DNA of 64,000 nt, from NCBI RefSeq assembly GCF_900105675.1, contig NZ_LT629786.1, positions 5,270,001 to 5,334,000 on the forward strand, given 5' to 3'. Every line of letters begins with the position of its first letter. Position 1 is the stretch's first letter. Below the pieces are notes generated by a model. The model was given only the letters and a program-made list of their open reading frames with translations, was not told the DNA's origin and did no database searches. Shown in pieces: positions 25,166 to 35,062 of the stretch. Made by a program: the position numbers and the translations under genes. This stretch comes from Pseudomonas synxantha (GTDB lineage Bacteria > Pseudomonadota > Gammaproteobacteria > Pseudomonadales > Pseudomonadaceae).

Positions 25166-26121
25166 TACTGCACCTGATACCCGCGACTGCCCAGGCAGTT
25201 GCCCTGGGCCTGGCGGTAGGTTTGCACCACCGCCGGGTCGGGGGCATAAGTGACGGTGCGCGGGTCGAAGCCACTTTGTTGCACGGCCCAGCGATAACAG
25301 TCGTAGCCGTCCTGCTGCACCTGGGCCGGGGACTGGCCGTTGGCGGGATAGGCAACCACGTCATAACCATTGCCTTGCGGCGCCGGCTGGGGTGATGGCA
25401 CTTGCGCTGGCGGTTGCACCACCACGTATTGCTGGGTGCTTTGCTCATAGGCGTAGTAGGCGCCAGCGGCAAGGAACAAGAGTGAGCCACCTACCCACAC
25501 TTCACGCGCGTAGTCCGGCAGGTACTGCACACGAATGCCATATGGCGGCGTCACCACCACGTAGCGCGGCCCTTGGGGACGATACCAGTAGCCGCCGGAA
25601 AAGAAGTAGTCCTGGCCACGGTAAGGCACGCGGTAATTACGGTCAGGGAAGCGATCCACCACGTAACCGGGACGGTGCTGCGGGCCTGGGCCCCAGCCAT
25701 TGCCGTGCCCGTCGGGGCGGCCAGGCCAGCGGTTATCACCGGGACGATCATAACCAGGCCGCGAACCTGGGCCGCCAGCCTCCCAATGCCGGTTGTCGTC
25801 GTTGCGTCGGGGGATATCACGGTAATAACCCTGGCGCGGCTCCTGGGTCTGACGCACGGTATCGGGCCGGCCCTGGATCGGCAGGTTATTGGAGGGTTGC
25901 GGCTGCGGTGCCGGTCGCCCTGGCTCATTACCTTGAGGGCGGCCTTGCCATTGCCCCTCGTGCTGGCCGCCGCGATCAAAATGCGGGTTTTGTGGGCGTG
26001 GTTGATTGTTTTCAGGCCGTTGCGCCGGGCCCGGTGAGTTATCGCGCTCGTCGGCCATTACCTGCGTGCCGACGCTGACCACCAGCAAACCAACACCTGC
26101 CATACGCCAGATGCGCTTCAT
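25162..26121 (-). CDS. Secreted Pro/Arg/Gln-rich protein (DUF6515-like)
   Basis: A 319-residue protein with a signal peptide (cut near VMADERD). Residues 25-160 are low-complexity, rich in Pro, Gly, Arg, Asn and Gln. Then comes a conserved-looking part (YRVPYRGQDYFFSGGYWYRPQGPRYVVVTPPYGI), a hydrophobic segment (LLFLAAGAYYAYE), and a small C-terminal repeat domain with Cys residues (NGQSPAQVQQDGYDCYRWAVQQ). This is the layout I associate with DUF6515. Envelope location is likely; function unknown. GAGGA precedes ATG 26121. Confidence 0.7.
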   Translation of the reverse strand: MKRIWRMAGVGLLVVSVGTQVMADERDNSPGPAQRPENNQPRPQNPHFDRGGQHEGQWQGRPQGNEPGRPAPQPQPSNNLPIQGRPDTVRQTQEPRQGYYRDIPRRNDDNRHWEAGGPGSRPGYDRPGDNRWPGRPDGHGNGWGPGPQHRPGYVVDRFPDRNYRVPYRGQDYFFSGGYWYRPQGPRYVVVTPPYGIRVQYLPDYAREVWVGGSLLFLAAGAYYAYEQSTQQYVVVQPPAQVPSPQPAPQGNGYDVVAYPANGQSPAQVQQDGYDCYRWAVQQSGFDPRTVTYAPDPAVVQTYRQAQGNCLGSRGYQVQY

Positions 26122-26228
26122 GCTATTCCTCACTGCGGATTAGGGCCTTACAGATGAGACTGAAAAAGCCCCACCCGGTTCTCAGGCAGGTTATCAGTCG
26201 CGGGCAGTATTTTCTCAAGGCAAAAGAA

Positions 26229-26254
26229 AAGGGGTGACCCGTCGGCCACCCCTT
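26229..26254 (-). terminator. Rho-independent terminator reading leftward
   Basis: AAGGGGTG and CACCCCTT form an 8-bp stem; on the minus strand the stem is followed by TTTTCTTTTG. It lies upstream of the 25162-26121 gene and downstream of nothing annotated, so it ends an unidentified leftward transcript or acts as an attenuator. Confidence 0.6.
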
Positions 26255-26538
26255 GAGAACTTCGTCCATGCACAACGCTTTTGACGTTGGCTCACCTCAC
26301 GCCGTCTTGTGGACAGTGTGCAGCCTGGAGGCCGGCTCAACCCTGCTGGGGCGGCGGCCGCAGCGGGCCTGATTGGGCGCGCTGCTGTGGACTGTTGTCC
26401 AGGCGGTGATTCTGTTGATAAAGATACCCGCCAACGCCCGACGGATGATTGCGAAGATTGCGTCAATAAACAGTGCTTGCGCAATTTTTAACCCTTCATG
26501 GATAATTCAACGCAATAGTTACGACAAAGGCCAACCCA
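26255..26538. other. Intergenic region, possible leftward small RNA
   Basis: No convincing gene is seen between the DUF6515-like gene and the Lrp regulator. The centre is GC rich (around 26340-26400) and the right end AT rich. A minus-strand TTGCGT ... TTAAAA pair near 26490-26515 could be a promoter feeding the terminator at 26229. Evidence is thin. Confidence 0.25.
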
Positions 26539-27018
26539 ATGAGCAAGCTTGACCGATACGACCTGAGTATTTTGGCGGAATTGCAGCGCGACGCGAGGAT
26601 CTCCAACCAGGAGCTGGCCGAGCGTATCGGCCTGTCGCCTTCGCCCTGCTCGCGCCGGGTCAAGCAGCTGGAAGACGACGGCTACATTGCGCGCCAGGTT
26701 GCCTTGCTGGATCGCAAGATGCTCGGTCTGAGCCTGACGGCCTACGTATTGATCGGTATGGACCGGCACACGCCGGAGCGCTTCGAGAACTTCGAGGCGG
26801 CAATCCGTACCTTGCCCCAGGTGCTGGAATGCAGCCTGGTGACAGGCATGGATGCGGACTATCAGCTAAAGGTCGTGGTGCCGGATATGGATCACTATCA
26901 AAAACTGCTGCTGGGCCATCTGACCCGCATCGAAGGCGTGACCAGCGTGCGTTCCAGCTTTGTTCTCAACCAGGTGCTCAACAGCACCGAACTGCCCCTG
27001 ACCCACCTGCGCACTTAA
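26539..27018 (+). CDS. Lrp/AsnC-family transcriptional regulator
   Basis: A 159-residue regulator with N-terminal winged helix (DRYDLSILAELQRDARISNQELAERIGLSPSPCSRRVKQLE) and C-terminal RAM domain (CSLVTGMDADYQLKVVVPD). The SPSPCSRRV recognition helix is typical of Lrp regulators such as those controlling amino-acid catabolism or export. No obvious partner gene adjoins it, so the regulon is unknown. A REPIN follows the stop. Confidence 0.88.
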   Translation: MSKLDRYDLSILAELQRDARISNQELAERIGLSPSPCSRRVKQLEDDGYIARQVALLDRKMLGLSLTAYVLIGMDRHTPERFENFEAAIRTLPQVLECSLVTGMDADYQLKVVVPDMDHYQKLLLGHLTRIEGVTSVRSSFVLNQVLNSTELPLTHLRT

Positions 27019-27032
27019 GGTCGGTGAAGGCC

Positions 27033-27125
27033 AAATGTGGGAGGGGGCTTGCTCCCGATAGCGGTGGGTCAGTTGATAAATAACTCACTGACACTCAGTC
27101 ATCGGGAGCAAGCCCCCCCACATTT
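27033..27125. repeat. REPIN (group I) with a shortened right arm
   Basis: Inverted pair of group I REP arms. The right arm reads GCCCCCCCACATTTT and lacks a few bases compared with the usual GCCCCCTCCCACATTT, so the palindrome is imperfect. Confidence 0.92.
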
Positions 27126-27203
27126 TGACCGCGTACGACTCAAGTCAATGTTGCGTCTGTGACGCTGCCGTATACTGCTCGCTTGTCTTGCTGGAAGAGC
27201 CCC

Positions 27204-27422
27204 ATGAACAACATCGACCCCGCCCTGTTTGAAGAATGGATGATGACCGGCCTGGTCACCATCCTCATTATTTTCATGGGCTTCATCGTCTGGGACCTGG
27301 CAAAGAAATCCAAGGCCGGGCGCTTTGGTTCGTTCATCCTGTTCTTCGTGCTGGGCCTGGGCGTAGCCGCGTTCATCATCAAGAGCGTGGTGATCGGCCT
27401 GATCGAGTCCGGTGCTCTATAA
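27204..27422 (+). CDS. DUF2788 family small membrane protein
   Basis: A 72-residue protein with two hydrophobic helices ([20 protein letters not shown] and [20 protein letters not shown]) separated by a basic [10 protein letters not shown] loop. Size and pattern fit DUF2788; function unknown. GGAAG precedes ATG 27204. Its 3' end overlaps that of the convergent rluE by 6 bp. Confidence 0.8.
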   Translation: MNNIDPALFEEWMMTGLVTILIIFMGFIVWDLAKKSKAGRFGSFILFFVLGLGVAAFIIKSVVIGLIESGAL

Positions 27423-28052
27423 ACGCGCCGGTACCGCCTTCCATTGGCCTTGATCCAGGCCGTCGATAGACCAGTCACCAATGCGCACGCGCACCAGTCG
27501 TAACGTCGGCAGGCCCACCGCCGCGGTCATGCGCCGGACCTGGCGGTTACGCCCTTCGCGAATGACCAGCTCCAGCCAGTGAGTCGGCACGCTTTTGCGA
27601 AAGCGTACCGGCGGGTTGCGCGGCCATAACGCGGGTTCATCCAGTAGCCGCGCCTCGGCAGGCAAGGTCATGCCGTCATTGAGTTCCACGCCATCGCGCA
27701 GGCGTTGCAGCTGTTCTTGTGTCGGCTCGCCTTCCACCTGCACCCAATAGGTTTTCGCCAGCTTGTGCTTGGGGTCGGCAATACGTGCCTGCAACTGACC
27801 GTCATTGGTCAGCAACAGCAGGCCTTCGCTGTCACGGTCCAGGCGCCCCGCCGGGTAGATGCCGGGAATGTCGATAAAGTCCTTGAGGGTCGCACGCCCG
27901 CCTTCGTCGCTGAACTGGGTCAGCACGTCGAACGGTTTATTGAACAGGATCAGCTTCGGCTCGGCCGGTGGCGCCTTGGCGACACGACGGGCAGCGGCAT
28001 GCGGAGGTTTCACGCCAGGGCGGCGCGAATCGGGACGGGTAGGACGGGACAT
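27417..28052 (-). CDS. rluE: 23S rRNA pseudouridine synthase (RluE-type)
   Basis: A 211-residue RsuA/RluB/E/F-type synthase. The catalytic Asp is in [18 protein letters not shown], and [12 protein letters not shown] is the second family motif. There is no N-terminal S4 domain, which together with the length points to RluE, which modifies U2457 of 23S rRNA (E. coli numbering). The N-terminus is basic and Pro-rich, perhaps for rRNA contact. Confidence 0.85.
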   Translation of the reverse strand: MSRPTRPDSRRPGVKPPHAAARRVAKAPPAEPKLILFNKPFDVLTQFSDEGGRATLKDFIDIPGIYPAGRLDRDSEGLLLLTNDGQLQARIADPKHKLAKTYWVQVEGEPTQEQLQRLRDGVELNDGMTLPAEARLLDEPALWPRNPPVRFRKSVPTHWLELVIREGRNRQVRRMTAAVGLPTLRLVRVRIGDWSIDGLDQGQWKAVPARL

Positions 28053-28124
28053 GGCAAAAGGAACATCTAGCGGTCAGGACCCACAATGCTAGTGGTCTGA
28101 CCGCCAAATGACCATCCCAACCGC

Positions 28125-29597
28125 TTAGCGGAACGGCGGCTCGTCGAAGCTGCGCAATTTACGCGAGTGCAACGAATTGAGTTCGGTGCGCAACAGATCG
28201 ACCGCCTCGATGCCGATTTTCAGGTGCTGGCTGACCGCACGCTCATAAAACGCGTTGGCCGACCCCGGCAGCTTGATCTCGCTGTGCAAGGGTTTGTCCG
28301 AGACGCATAACAAAGTGCCATAGGGCACGCGCAGACGGTAACCCTGGGCAGCGATGGTGCCGCTTTCCATGTCCACGGCCACGGCGCGGGACAGGTTGAT
28401 CAACGGACGTTCCTGGGCCCAGCGCAGTTCCCAGTTGCGGTCGTCGTAGGTCAGCACGGTGCCGGTGCGCAGGCGTTTTTTCAGTTCTTCACCTTTTTCG
28501 CCAGTAACATTCGCCGCGGCTTGCTGAAGGGCCAACTGCACCTCGGCCAGGGCCGGGATCGGGATGTTCGGCGGCACCACACGATCAAGAATGCCGTCAC
28601 GACGCATATAGGCGTGAGCCAGTACGTAGTCACCGATGGTCTGGGATTGGCGCAGGCCGCCGCAGTGGCCGATCATCAGCCAGCAATGCGGGCGCAGCAC
28701 CGCCAGGTGGTCGGTGATGTTCTTGGCGTTGGATGGGCCGACGCCGATATTCACCAGGGTCACGCCGTGACCATCGCTGGCTTGCAGGTGATAGGCCGGC
28801 ATCTGGTAGCGGTGCCAGACCACGCCTGCGGCAATCGCCGAGGCCTCGCCGTGGTCCATGCTTTTGTCGATCACCACGTTGCCCGGCAACACCATGCGGA
28901 TAAACCTTGGGTCGCTGCGCAGTTGTTCCAGGCCGTGCAGGATGAACTGGTCAACGTAGCGGTGGTAGTTCGTCAGCAGGATCCACGGCTGTACATGGCG
29001 CCAGTCGCTGCCGGTGTAGTGAACCAGGCGGCGCAGGGAAAAATCCACGCGGGCCGCATCGAACAGTGCCAAGGGCAACGGGTCGGTGTTTTCCCAATCG
29101 TAGAGGCCGTCGGCGATGCCATCCGTGGCGGCGGACAGGTCGGTACTGGGGAAGACCCGGGCCAGGGTCGCGGCGGTCACGCCGGAGCCGGCCAGTTCGT
29201 CGCCCTGCTCCACCACGTAGGGGTAAGGGATGTTCTGCTGGCTGACGCCCACTTCCACCGTCACAGTGAAATCGTGCATCAGCGGCACCAATTGTTCGAG
29301 CAAGTACTTACGGAACGCGGCCGGGTGGGTCACGGTGACGCTGTAGGTGCCGGGTAACTGGACCTTGGCATACGCCCGGGTGGTCTGTGGGACTTCGCCA
29401 TGGCAGTGGTAGGTCAGGCGCAGTTCCGGGTAGCGAAACAGCGCGCGTTGTGCGGCGTCGGGTTCGATGCGGTCCTTGAGGTATTGCTTGAGGGCTTGAT
29501 TGAGCGCACCGGTAGCACGCTCATGCAGGGCCGCCAGCCGGTCCACGGCCTCTTCGGCGGTTTTAACGACAACAAAAGCTTCGGTCACGGTAAGCAT
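28125..29597 (-). CDS. amn: AMP nucleosidase
   Basis: A 490-residue enzyme that splits AMP to adenine and ribose 5-phosphate. The N-terminal AMP-binding regulatory domain (about residues 1-180) is followed by the nucleoside phosphorylase-like catalytic domain: GVGPSNAKNITDHLA, GHCGGLR, AVDMESGTIAAQGYR and SDKPLHSEIKLPG. The length agrees with E. coli Amn (484). ATG 29597 begins MLTVTEAF. A REPIN follows downstream. Confidence 0.93.
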   Translation of the reverse strand: MLTVTEAFVVVKTAEEAVDRLAALHERATGALNQALKQYLKDRIEPDAAQRALFRYPELRLTYHCHGEVPQTTRAYAKVQLPGTYSVTVTHPAAFRKYLLEQLVPLMHDFTVTVEVGVSQQNIPYPYVVEQGDELAGSGVTAATLARVFPSTDLSAATDGIADGLYDWENTDPLPLALFDAARVDFSLRRLVHYTGSDWRHVQPWILLTNYHRYVDQFILHGLEQLRSDPRFIRMVLPGNVVIDKSMDHGEASAIAAGVVWHRYQMPAYHLQASDGHGVTLVNIGVGPSNAKNITDHLAVLRPHCWLMIGHCGGLRQSQTIGDYVLAHAYMRRDGILDRVVPPNIPIPALAEVQLALQQAAANVTGEKGEELKKRLRTGTVLTYDDRNWELRWAQERPLINLSRAVAVDMESGTIAAQGYRLRVPYGTLLCVSDKPLHSEIKLPGSANAFYERAVSQHLKIGIEAVDLLRTELNSLHSRKLRSFDEPPFR

Positions 29598-29673
29598 CCT
29601 GTGTTCTGGACTTGCAGGTCTTTATCTTGCCTGTATCCAGGCTTCACCGAAACACCAGGATTGGATTGCATTT

Positions 29674-29769
29674 AAAATGTGGGAGGGGGCTTGCCCCCGA
29701 TAGCTGAGTGTCAGTCAGTATATTATCAACTGACACGCCGCTATCGGGGGCAAGCCCCCTCCCACATTT
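29674..29769. repeat. REPIN, GCTTGCCCCCGAT variant
   Basis: Inverted pair with arms AAAATGTGGGAGGGGGC; both hairpin tips read GCTTGCCCCCGATAGC instead of the commoner GCTCCCGAT form. Located between the aidB stop and the amn start. Confidence 0.95.
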
Positions 29770-29781
29770 GACTGTGTTTAT

Positions 29782-31434
29782 TCAGGAGAATGGGGGTGTA
29801 GATCGCTGGACGATCGCCTCCACATCCACCCCACGCGGCAAGGTGCCGTACACCCGACCGGACGATTCGCCCAGGCGGCTGGCGATAAACCCATCGCTGA
29901 CGGCTGCATTCCCGGCCTCCAACAACAACTTGGCCTGCAATGCCACGGCGATATCCTCGGTCAACTGCCGTGCGCGGTACTGAATGTCCTGGGTGTCCAT
30001 AAAAGCCGACTTCAGTTGCTCGATATGCCGCGTCAACAGCCGGTCGCCGTGCCCATCGCCCAGTTCGACAAACAGCGCCTCCAGCACACCCGGTTCTTTC
30101 GACAGTGCGCGCAGCACGTCCAGGCATTGCACGTTACCCGAGCCTTCCCACGTCGAGTTCACCGGCGCCTCACGGTACAGGCGCGGCAGGATGCTGTCCT
30201 CCACATACCCGGCACCGCCCATGCATTCGGCGGCTTCGTTGATCATCGCGGGCGCACGCTTGCAGATCCAATACTTGCCCACCGCCGTGACCAGCCGGGC
30301 GAACTTGGCTTCCTGCTCATTATCAAGATGATCCAGCGCGCGGCCCATGCGCAGGCTCAAGGCCAGGGCCGCTTCGCTTTCCAGGGCCAGGTCGGCCAAG
30401 ACGTTTTGCATCAGCGGTTGTTCGCTGAGTAGGCGGCCGCCGACCAAGCGATGGGCACAGTGATGGCTGGCCTGGGTCAGCGCCTGGCGCATCAAGGCGC
30501 TGGAGCCGACCATGCAATCGAAACGGGTCATGGCAACCATTTCGATGATGGTCGGTACGCCACGGCCTTCTTCGCCGACCATCCAGGCCAGGGCGCCGCG
30601 AAACTCCACTTCGCTGGAGGCATTGGAGCAGTTGCCAAGTTTGTTTTTCAAACGCTGGATATAGAACTGGTTGCGCGTGTCATCCGGGCGCTGTCGGGGC
30701 AGTAGGAAACAGGTCAGGCCCTTGTCGGTCTGGGCCAGGGTCAGGAAGGCATCGCACATCGGCGCCGAGCAGAACCACTTGTGGCCCACCAGTTCGTAGG
30801 CCTGGCCGGGACCGCCTGCGCCAACAGGATAGGCGCGAGTGGTGTTGGCGCGCACGTCGGTGCCGCCCTGCTTCTCGGTCATGGCCATGCCGATGGTGGC
30901 GCCGGCCTTGTGGGCGATACCGACGTTGCGTGGGTCGTATTGGGTATTGAGGATCTTCGGCAGCCAGAGGTCCGCCAGGTCCGGTTGCAGGCGTAGCGCC
31001 GGGACGCAGGCGAAGGTCATGGTCAACGGGCAACCGGTGCCGGCTTCGGCCTGGCTGTGCAGATAGGTCATCGCCGCACGCGCCACATGGGCGCCGGATT
31101 GCGGATGAGCCCAGGGCAGCGACGGCAGGCCATGCTCAACGGCGGTACGCATCAGTTCGTGATAGGCCGGGTGAAATTCCACCAGGTCAATGCGGTGGCC
31201 GTAACGGTCATGACTGCTGAACACCGGTTTGTTCTGGTTCGCCAGGAACCCGGCCTCCATCAACGGCCCGCCGGCCAGCGCACCGTAGGCATCGATACGC
31301 GATTGCGCCCAGCCGGCGCCAAAGCGGCGCGACCATTCTTGCAGGGGCAGATCGATGCGGTACAGGTTGGTGCCGTCCAGGGACGGTGGCTGGTTAGTGA
31401 CGTCGTGGGTTTCAGCAAACTGATGCAGGTTCAT
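29782..31434 (-). CDS. aidB: AidB-like acyl-CoA dehydrogenase
   Basis: A 550-residue flavoprotein. The family signature is GMAMTEKQGGTDVRANTT, followed by GHKWFCSAPMCDAFL, SSEVEFRGALAWMVGEEGRGV and the C-terminal ECMGGAGYVEDS. The ~550-residue length and the MTEKQGGTDV motif distinguish AidB from ordinary acyl-CoA dehydrogenases. E. coli AidB is linked to the adaptive response to alkylation. AGGAGG precedes ATG 31434. The same neighbour order exists in P. aeruginosa (PA3972). Confidence 0.87.
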   Translation of the reverse strand: MNLHQFAETHDVTNQPPSLDGTNLYRIDLPLQEWSRRFGAGWAQSRIDAYGALAGGPLMEAGFLANQNKPVFSSHDRYGHRIDLVEFHPAYHELMRTAVEHGLPSLPWAHPQSGAHVARAAMTYLHSQAEAGTGCPLTMTFACVPALRLQPDLADLWLPKILNTQYDPRNVGIAHKAGATIGMAMTEKQGGTDVRANTTRAYPVGAGGPGQAYELVGHKWFCSAPMCDAFLTLAQTDKGLTCFLLPRQRPDDTRNQFYIQRLKNKLGNCSNASSEVEFRGALAWMVGEEGRGVPTIIEMVAMTRFDCMVGSSALMRQALTQASHHCAHRLVGGRLLSEQPLMQNVLADLALESEAALALSLRMGRALDHLDNEQEAKFARLVTAVGKYWICKRAPAMINEAAECMGGAGYVEDSILPRLYREAPVNSTWEGSGNVQCLDVLRALSKEPGVLEALFVELGDGHGDRLLTRHIEQLKSAFMDTQDIQYRARQLTEDIAVALQAKLLLEAGNAAVSDGFIASRLGESSGRVYGTLPRGVDVEAIVQRSTPPFS

Positions 31435-31476
31435 GACGGGCCTCCTGGAAAAAGGCCACATCGATTTCAGGCTGTC

Positions 31477-31504
31477 TGTAGGAGCGAGCTTGCTCGCGCC
31501 TACA
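31477..31504. repeat. Single REP of a different group
   Basis: TGTAGGAGCGAGCTTGCTCGC with matching CTACA end: a single hairpin with a GCGAGC core, not the GGGAGG core of the other copies. It lies in the 123-bp gap between the ladS stop and the aidB start. Confidence 0.8.
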
Positions 31505-31557
31505 CAAGGCACCGTTCGATTGAGGCCGGTTATTTCAGTTAAGCACCGACCTTACGC

Positions 31558-33957
31558 TCAAAAAAGTGGCATACCCGCCGAATGTTCGGCGCTTTCGCCC
31601 TCTGTCGTGCACAGCACATGGCGCTCCAGCACGGCCTGCAAGGCGTCGAAACGCAGGGGTTTGGCCAGGCGATCGGTCATGCCGATGCCGTGGCAACGCT
31701 CACGTTCCGGCCCATCGGGCGAGCTACTCAGGGCGATCACCGGCAACTCACCGCAGCCGGGCAAAGCACGAATCTGACAGCACAACGAGAAACCACCTTC
31801 AGGTATGTCCAGCAGCACTGCATCAAAACGCTCACCCTGCAGTTCTACCAGTGCGGCCGGGCCGTTATCCACGGTTTTGACCCGGTAGCCCAGTTTGAGC
31901 AGCATGCCACGCACCGCCAACTGGCCTACGCTGTTGTCGTCCACCAGCAGCACCTTGCATTCATGGGGCGAACGTTGGGCGTGGTGCACCGGCGCGCTCT
32001 GCCTGAGTTGCCCAGGCGCAAGGCCGACGTCCAATTCCAACTGAAAGCGGCTGCCTTTGCGCGGCTCCGAATGATGGGTCAAACGCCCGCCCTGCAGTTC
32101 AATCAACTGCCGGCAAATCGCCAAGCCAATGCCCAGGCCACCGTATTCACGGGTCGTCGAGCCGTCGAGTTGGAAGAAGCGCTGATACAGCGTGGCCTCG
32201 TCTAGAAAGGCAAAACCGATACCGGTGTCGGTCACGATAAAGCTCAGGTGCAGTCCGCCATCCGCTTGGGGCACACCGACCACACGCAAGCGCACAACAC
32301 CTATATGGGTAAATTTGAACGCATTGTCCAACAGGCAATCCAGGCATTGGAGCAGCTTGCCCGCATCGCCGATAACGCGGTCCGGCAGTTCATCCGCGAC
32401 GTCGATGGAAAACTCCAGGCCCTTGGCTTGGGCACTGGCGGTAAACTGCTGGCGCAAAGTATCAAGCTCCCCCCGCAGGCTGAACACTTGGGGCTGTGCC
32501 ACCAGGCGGCCGGCCTGCAGTTCGGTCAGGGTGAGGATGCCGTTGACCATGCGCATCATGTCCCGTGCCGAGCCGGCGGCGGTTTGTTGGTACTGCGCCA
32601 GATCATCGGCCAGGGGGACGGTCTGCATCAGCTCCAGAGAACCGATCACACCGTTCATCGGCGTACGCAGTTCGTGGGTCAGGGTGGCGAGGAATTCATC
32701 TTTGAGGCGATTACTGCGGGCCAGTTGCTGGTTGAGCGCCTCGAGCTTCTGGCTGGCGTCGAAGAGGATTTGCGCCTGCTGCTCACGCATGCCGTTGATG
32801 CGGTCGGCCAAGGCCAGGGACAGCAGCGCCACTTCAATGGCCGAGCCGATCTGGCTGGCATACATGGTCAGGAACACGTTAGGCAGGTAGCCCAGAACCA
32901 TCAGGGTGTTGACCACCCCGCCAAGCAGGAACGCCGACCAGGCGATGATGAAGTAGCGCGCCATACGCTGCCCGCAGTACCAAGCCTTGATGGCGGCGAC
33001 AAAGATGGTCACGGTAAATACCAGCGCCAGGCCCGTGGCCAATCGCAGGGCCACGGCGTAGCTGGTCAGCAGCGCCAGCGCCATCACCAACCCACCACAG
33101 GCTGCCAGCGCCAGCAGCATCCGGTTGAGCCAGCGACTGTGCTGCGCGGTGTGCAGGAAGCTGCGGGCGAACAGACTGCCGAACAACGCCGCCGAACCGA
33201 TCAGGAACGGCACCGCCGCATTCGCCCACCATGGGTTGTTCGGCCAGAAGTACTGCACCGCGACGCCATTGACCGAGAGCTGGTACAAACCGAACGACGC
33301 AATATAGAGGATGTAATAAAGGTAGCTGGTGTCGCGCACGCTCAGGTAGATGAACAGGTTGTAGATCAACATGCCCAGCAACACACCGTAAATCGCCCCG
33401 AGCACATACAGGCGCAGCGGCTGTTCTTCCAGGTATGCCGTACCCGCCCATAACGTCAACGGCGCCTGGATCGAGCCTTGGCTTTGCAAGCGTAGGTAGA
33501 GCGTCTGTTGCTGGTCGGGCAGGAAGTTGAGCTTGAACAGGTAGTTGCTCTGGCTCACTTCACGGCTGGAAAACGGCAATGCGCTGCCGGTCCGGGCGGT
33601 CAGGCGGTAGCGACCGGTGTCGTCGCTCTGGTACAGGTCCAGGCGATTGAGCGGCGGATAGGCCAGCTCCAGAAACCAGGCGCGTGGTGCACGAGGGTCC
33701 TTGGCGGTGTAATGCAGGTTGACCTTGAGCCAGAACACCGAGCGCGAATAACCGGCGTTGAGGGTGGCTTTGTCATGGGTCTTGAACTGGGCGGCGTAGG
33801 CGGGGGAGCTGACATCGGCGATGGTGAGGGTATCGGTGGGGTCTTCCAGCACTTGCATGACCCGGCCCAGCGGCAGGCTTCGCGTGTCCGGGTGGAACTC
33901 GACGGCGCTGGCGAGCATCGGCAGCCCGCACAAGATAAAGATCAGCAAATAGCGCAT
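31558..33957 (-). CDS. ladS: Hybrid sensor histidine kinase LadS
   Basis: A 799-residue hybrid kinase: signal peptide, periplasmic 7TMR-DISMED2 domain (about residues 20-180), seven-helix 7TMR-DISM membrane domain (about 185-390), HisKA with H-box FLATLTHELRTPMNG (His428), HATPase with DTGIGFAF and GGLGIGLAICRQL, then a receiver (CKVLLVDDN, Asp717 in LLDIPEGG, Lys in LAKPLRF). In P. aeruginosa LadS feeds the GacS/GacA-RsmYZ pathway that switches between motile and biofilm states. Identity is supported by the adjacent thiD-thiE-hemL, as at PA3974-PA3977. Confidence 0.9.
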   Translation of the reverse strand: MRYLLIFILCGLPMLASAVEFHPDTRSLPLGRVMQVLEDPTDTLTIADVSSPAYAAQFKTHDKATLNAGYSRSVFWLKVNLHYTAKDPRAPRAWFLELAYPPLNRLDLYQSDDTGRYRLTARTGSALPFSSREVSQSNYLFKLNFLPDQQQTLYLRLQSQGSIQAPLTLWAGTAYLEEQPLRLYVLGAIYGVLLGMLIYNLFIYLSVRDTSYLYYILYIASFGLYQLSVNGVAVQYFWPNNPWWANAAVPFLIGSAALFGSLFARSFLHTAQHSRWLNRMLLALAACGGLVMALALLTSYAVALRLATGLALVFTVTIFVAAIKAWYCGQRMARYFIIAWSAFLLGGVVNTLMVLGYLPNVFLTMYASQIGSAIEVALLSLALADRINGMREQQAQILFDASQKLEALNQQLARSNRLKDEFLATLTHELRTPMNGVIGSLELMQTVPLADDLAQYQQTAAGSARDMMRMVNGILTLTELQAGRLVAQPQVFSLRGELDTLRQQFTASAQAKGLEFSIDVADELPDRVIGDAGKLLQCLDCLLDNAFKFTHIGVVRLRVVGVPQADGGLHLSFIVTDTGIGFAFLDEATLYQRFFQLDGSTTREYGGLGIGLAICRQLIELQGGRLTHHSEPRKGSRFQLELDVGLAPGQLRQSAPVHHAQRSPHECKVLLVDDNSVGQLAVRGMLLKLGYRVKTVDNGPAALVELQGERFDAVLLDIPEGGFSLCCQIRALPGCGELPVIALSSSPDGPERERCHGIGMTDRLAKPLRFDALQAVLERHVLCTTEGESAEHSAGMPLF

Positions 33958-34232
33958 AAAGCCCCAGCGTGGCCTGCCCGGCTGTGTCAAAAGCCCCCCA
34001 TTCCTTTTGAGAAGACGTACACCGGCGATACAGTAAGTTGTTTGGGTGCACTTTAGCATAGCCATTAAAGGCCATTGGACAGCATTGAAATATTTTTTTG
34101 AAAGGCTCTAGATCAAGGCTTTCAGCATTTAAACTGCAGCTTCGAGCCGCAGAAAAACGTCGTAACTGCGGGCAGACTTCAACCATCGCCAGACGGCCAC
34201 GCAAAAAGCGTTTGGTGGTAAGCTCGCGCACC

Positions 34233-35030
34233 ATGAATATCTACAGCTCTCGCCCCGTTGTCCTCTGTCTCTCCGGCCACGACCCCAGTGGTGGCGCCGG
34301 CCTGCAGGCAGATATCGAAGCCCTGCTCGCCCAGGGCTGCCACGCCGCTGCGGCCGTCACCGCCCTGACCGTGCAGAATACGGTCAATGTCAGTGACTTC
34401 CGCGTGCTTGATCGCGAGTGGGTCATGGCCCAGGCCAATGCCGTGCTCAGCGACTCCGAAGTGGCGGCAGTCAAGCTGGGCATGCTCGGCTCCACCGCGA
34501 TGGTCGACACCGTGGTCGAACTGCTGCAGGCGCACCCGCATCTGCCGGTGGTCTGCGATCCGGTGCTGCGCGCCGGCGGCGGCGGTAGCCTGGGCAAGGA
34601 TGAAGTCGGCTACGCAATGCGCGAACGGCTGTTGCCACTGTCGTTGATCGCCACGCCCAACCTGCCGGAAGCCCGCATCCTGGCCGAGTTGCCCGACGGC
34701 AGCGCGGACGAGTGCGCCGAGAAGCTGTTGCCGTACATCAAGCACCTGCTGATCACCGGTGGCCATGGCGACGAGCATGAAGTGCACAACCGCCTGTACA
34801 GCCGCGACGGCACGCGCCGCACCTTTACCTGCCAGCGCTTGCCAGGCAGCTATCACGGTTCGGGCTGCACCTTGGCCAGTGCATTGGCCGGTCGCATCGC
34901 CCAGGGCGAAGGCTTGGCCAGCGCCGTGCAATCGGCCCTCAACTACACCTGGCGCACCCTGCGTGACGCCGAGCGACTCGGCCAGGGCCAGTACGTGCCG
35001 CGTCGGTTGCCGCTGGATTTCTGCTCGTAA
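34233..35030 (+). CDS. thiD: Hydroxymethylpyrimidine/phosphomethylpyrimidine kinase
   Basis: A 265-residue kinase making HMP-diphosphate for thiamine synthesis. Ribokinase-fold motifs: [34 protein letters not shown] and the anion hole [15 protein letters not shown] 34233 is used because it begins [15 protein letters not shown]. Divergent to ladS and followed by thiE after 32 bp. No TPP riboswitch was recognised upstream. Confidence 0.93.
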   Translation: MNIYSSRPVVLCLSGHDPSGGAGLQADIEALLAQGCHAAAAVTALTVQNTVNVSDFRVLDREWVMAQANAVLSDSEVAAVKLGMLGSTAMVDTVVELLQAHPHLPVVCDPVLRAGGGGSLGKDEVGYAMRERLLPLSLIATPNLPEARILAELPDGSADECAEKLLPYIKHLLITGGHGDEHEVHNRLYSRDGTRRTFTCQRLPGSYHGSGCTLASALAGRIAQGEGLASAVQSALNYTWRTLRDAERLGQGQYVPRRLPLDFCS

Positions 35031-35062
35031 CCTATCGCCTGTCACAACAAGGGGCTTGCCCG

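Noticed and set aside
29674..29769. REP pairs as a CRISPR array
   Set aside because: Copies are dispersed, inverted and lack regular spacers or cas genes.
33958..34232. Possible TPP riboswitch before thiD
   Set aside because: The conserved CTGAGA core was not found in the ladS-thiD gap.
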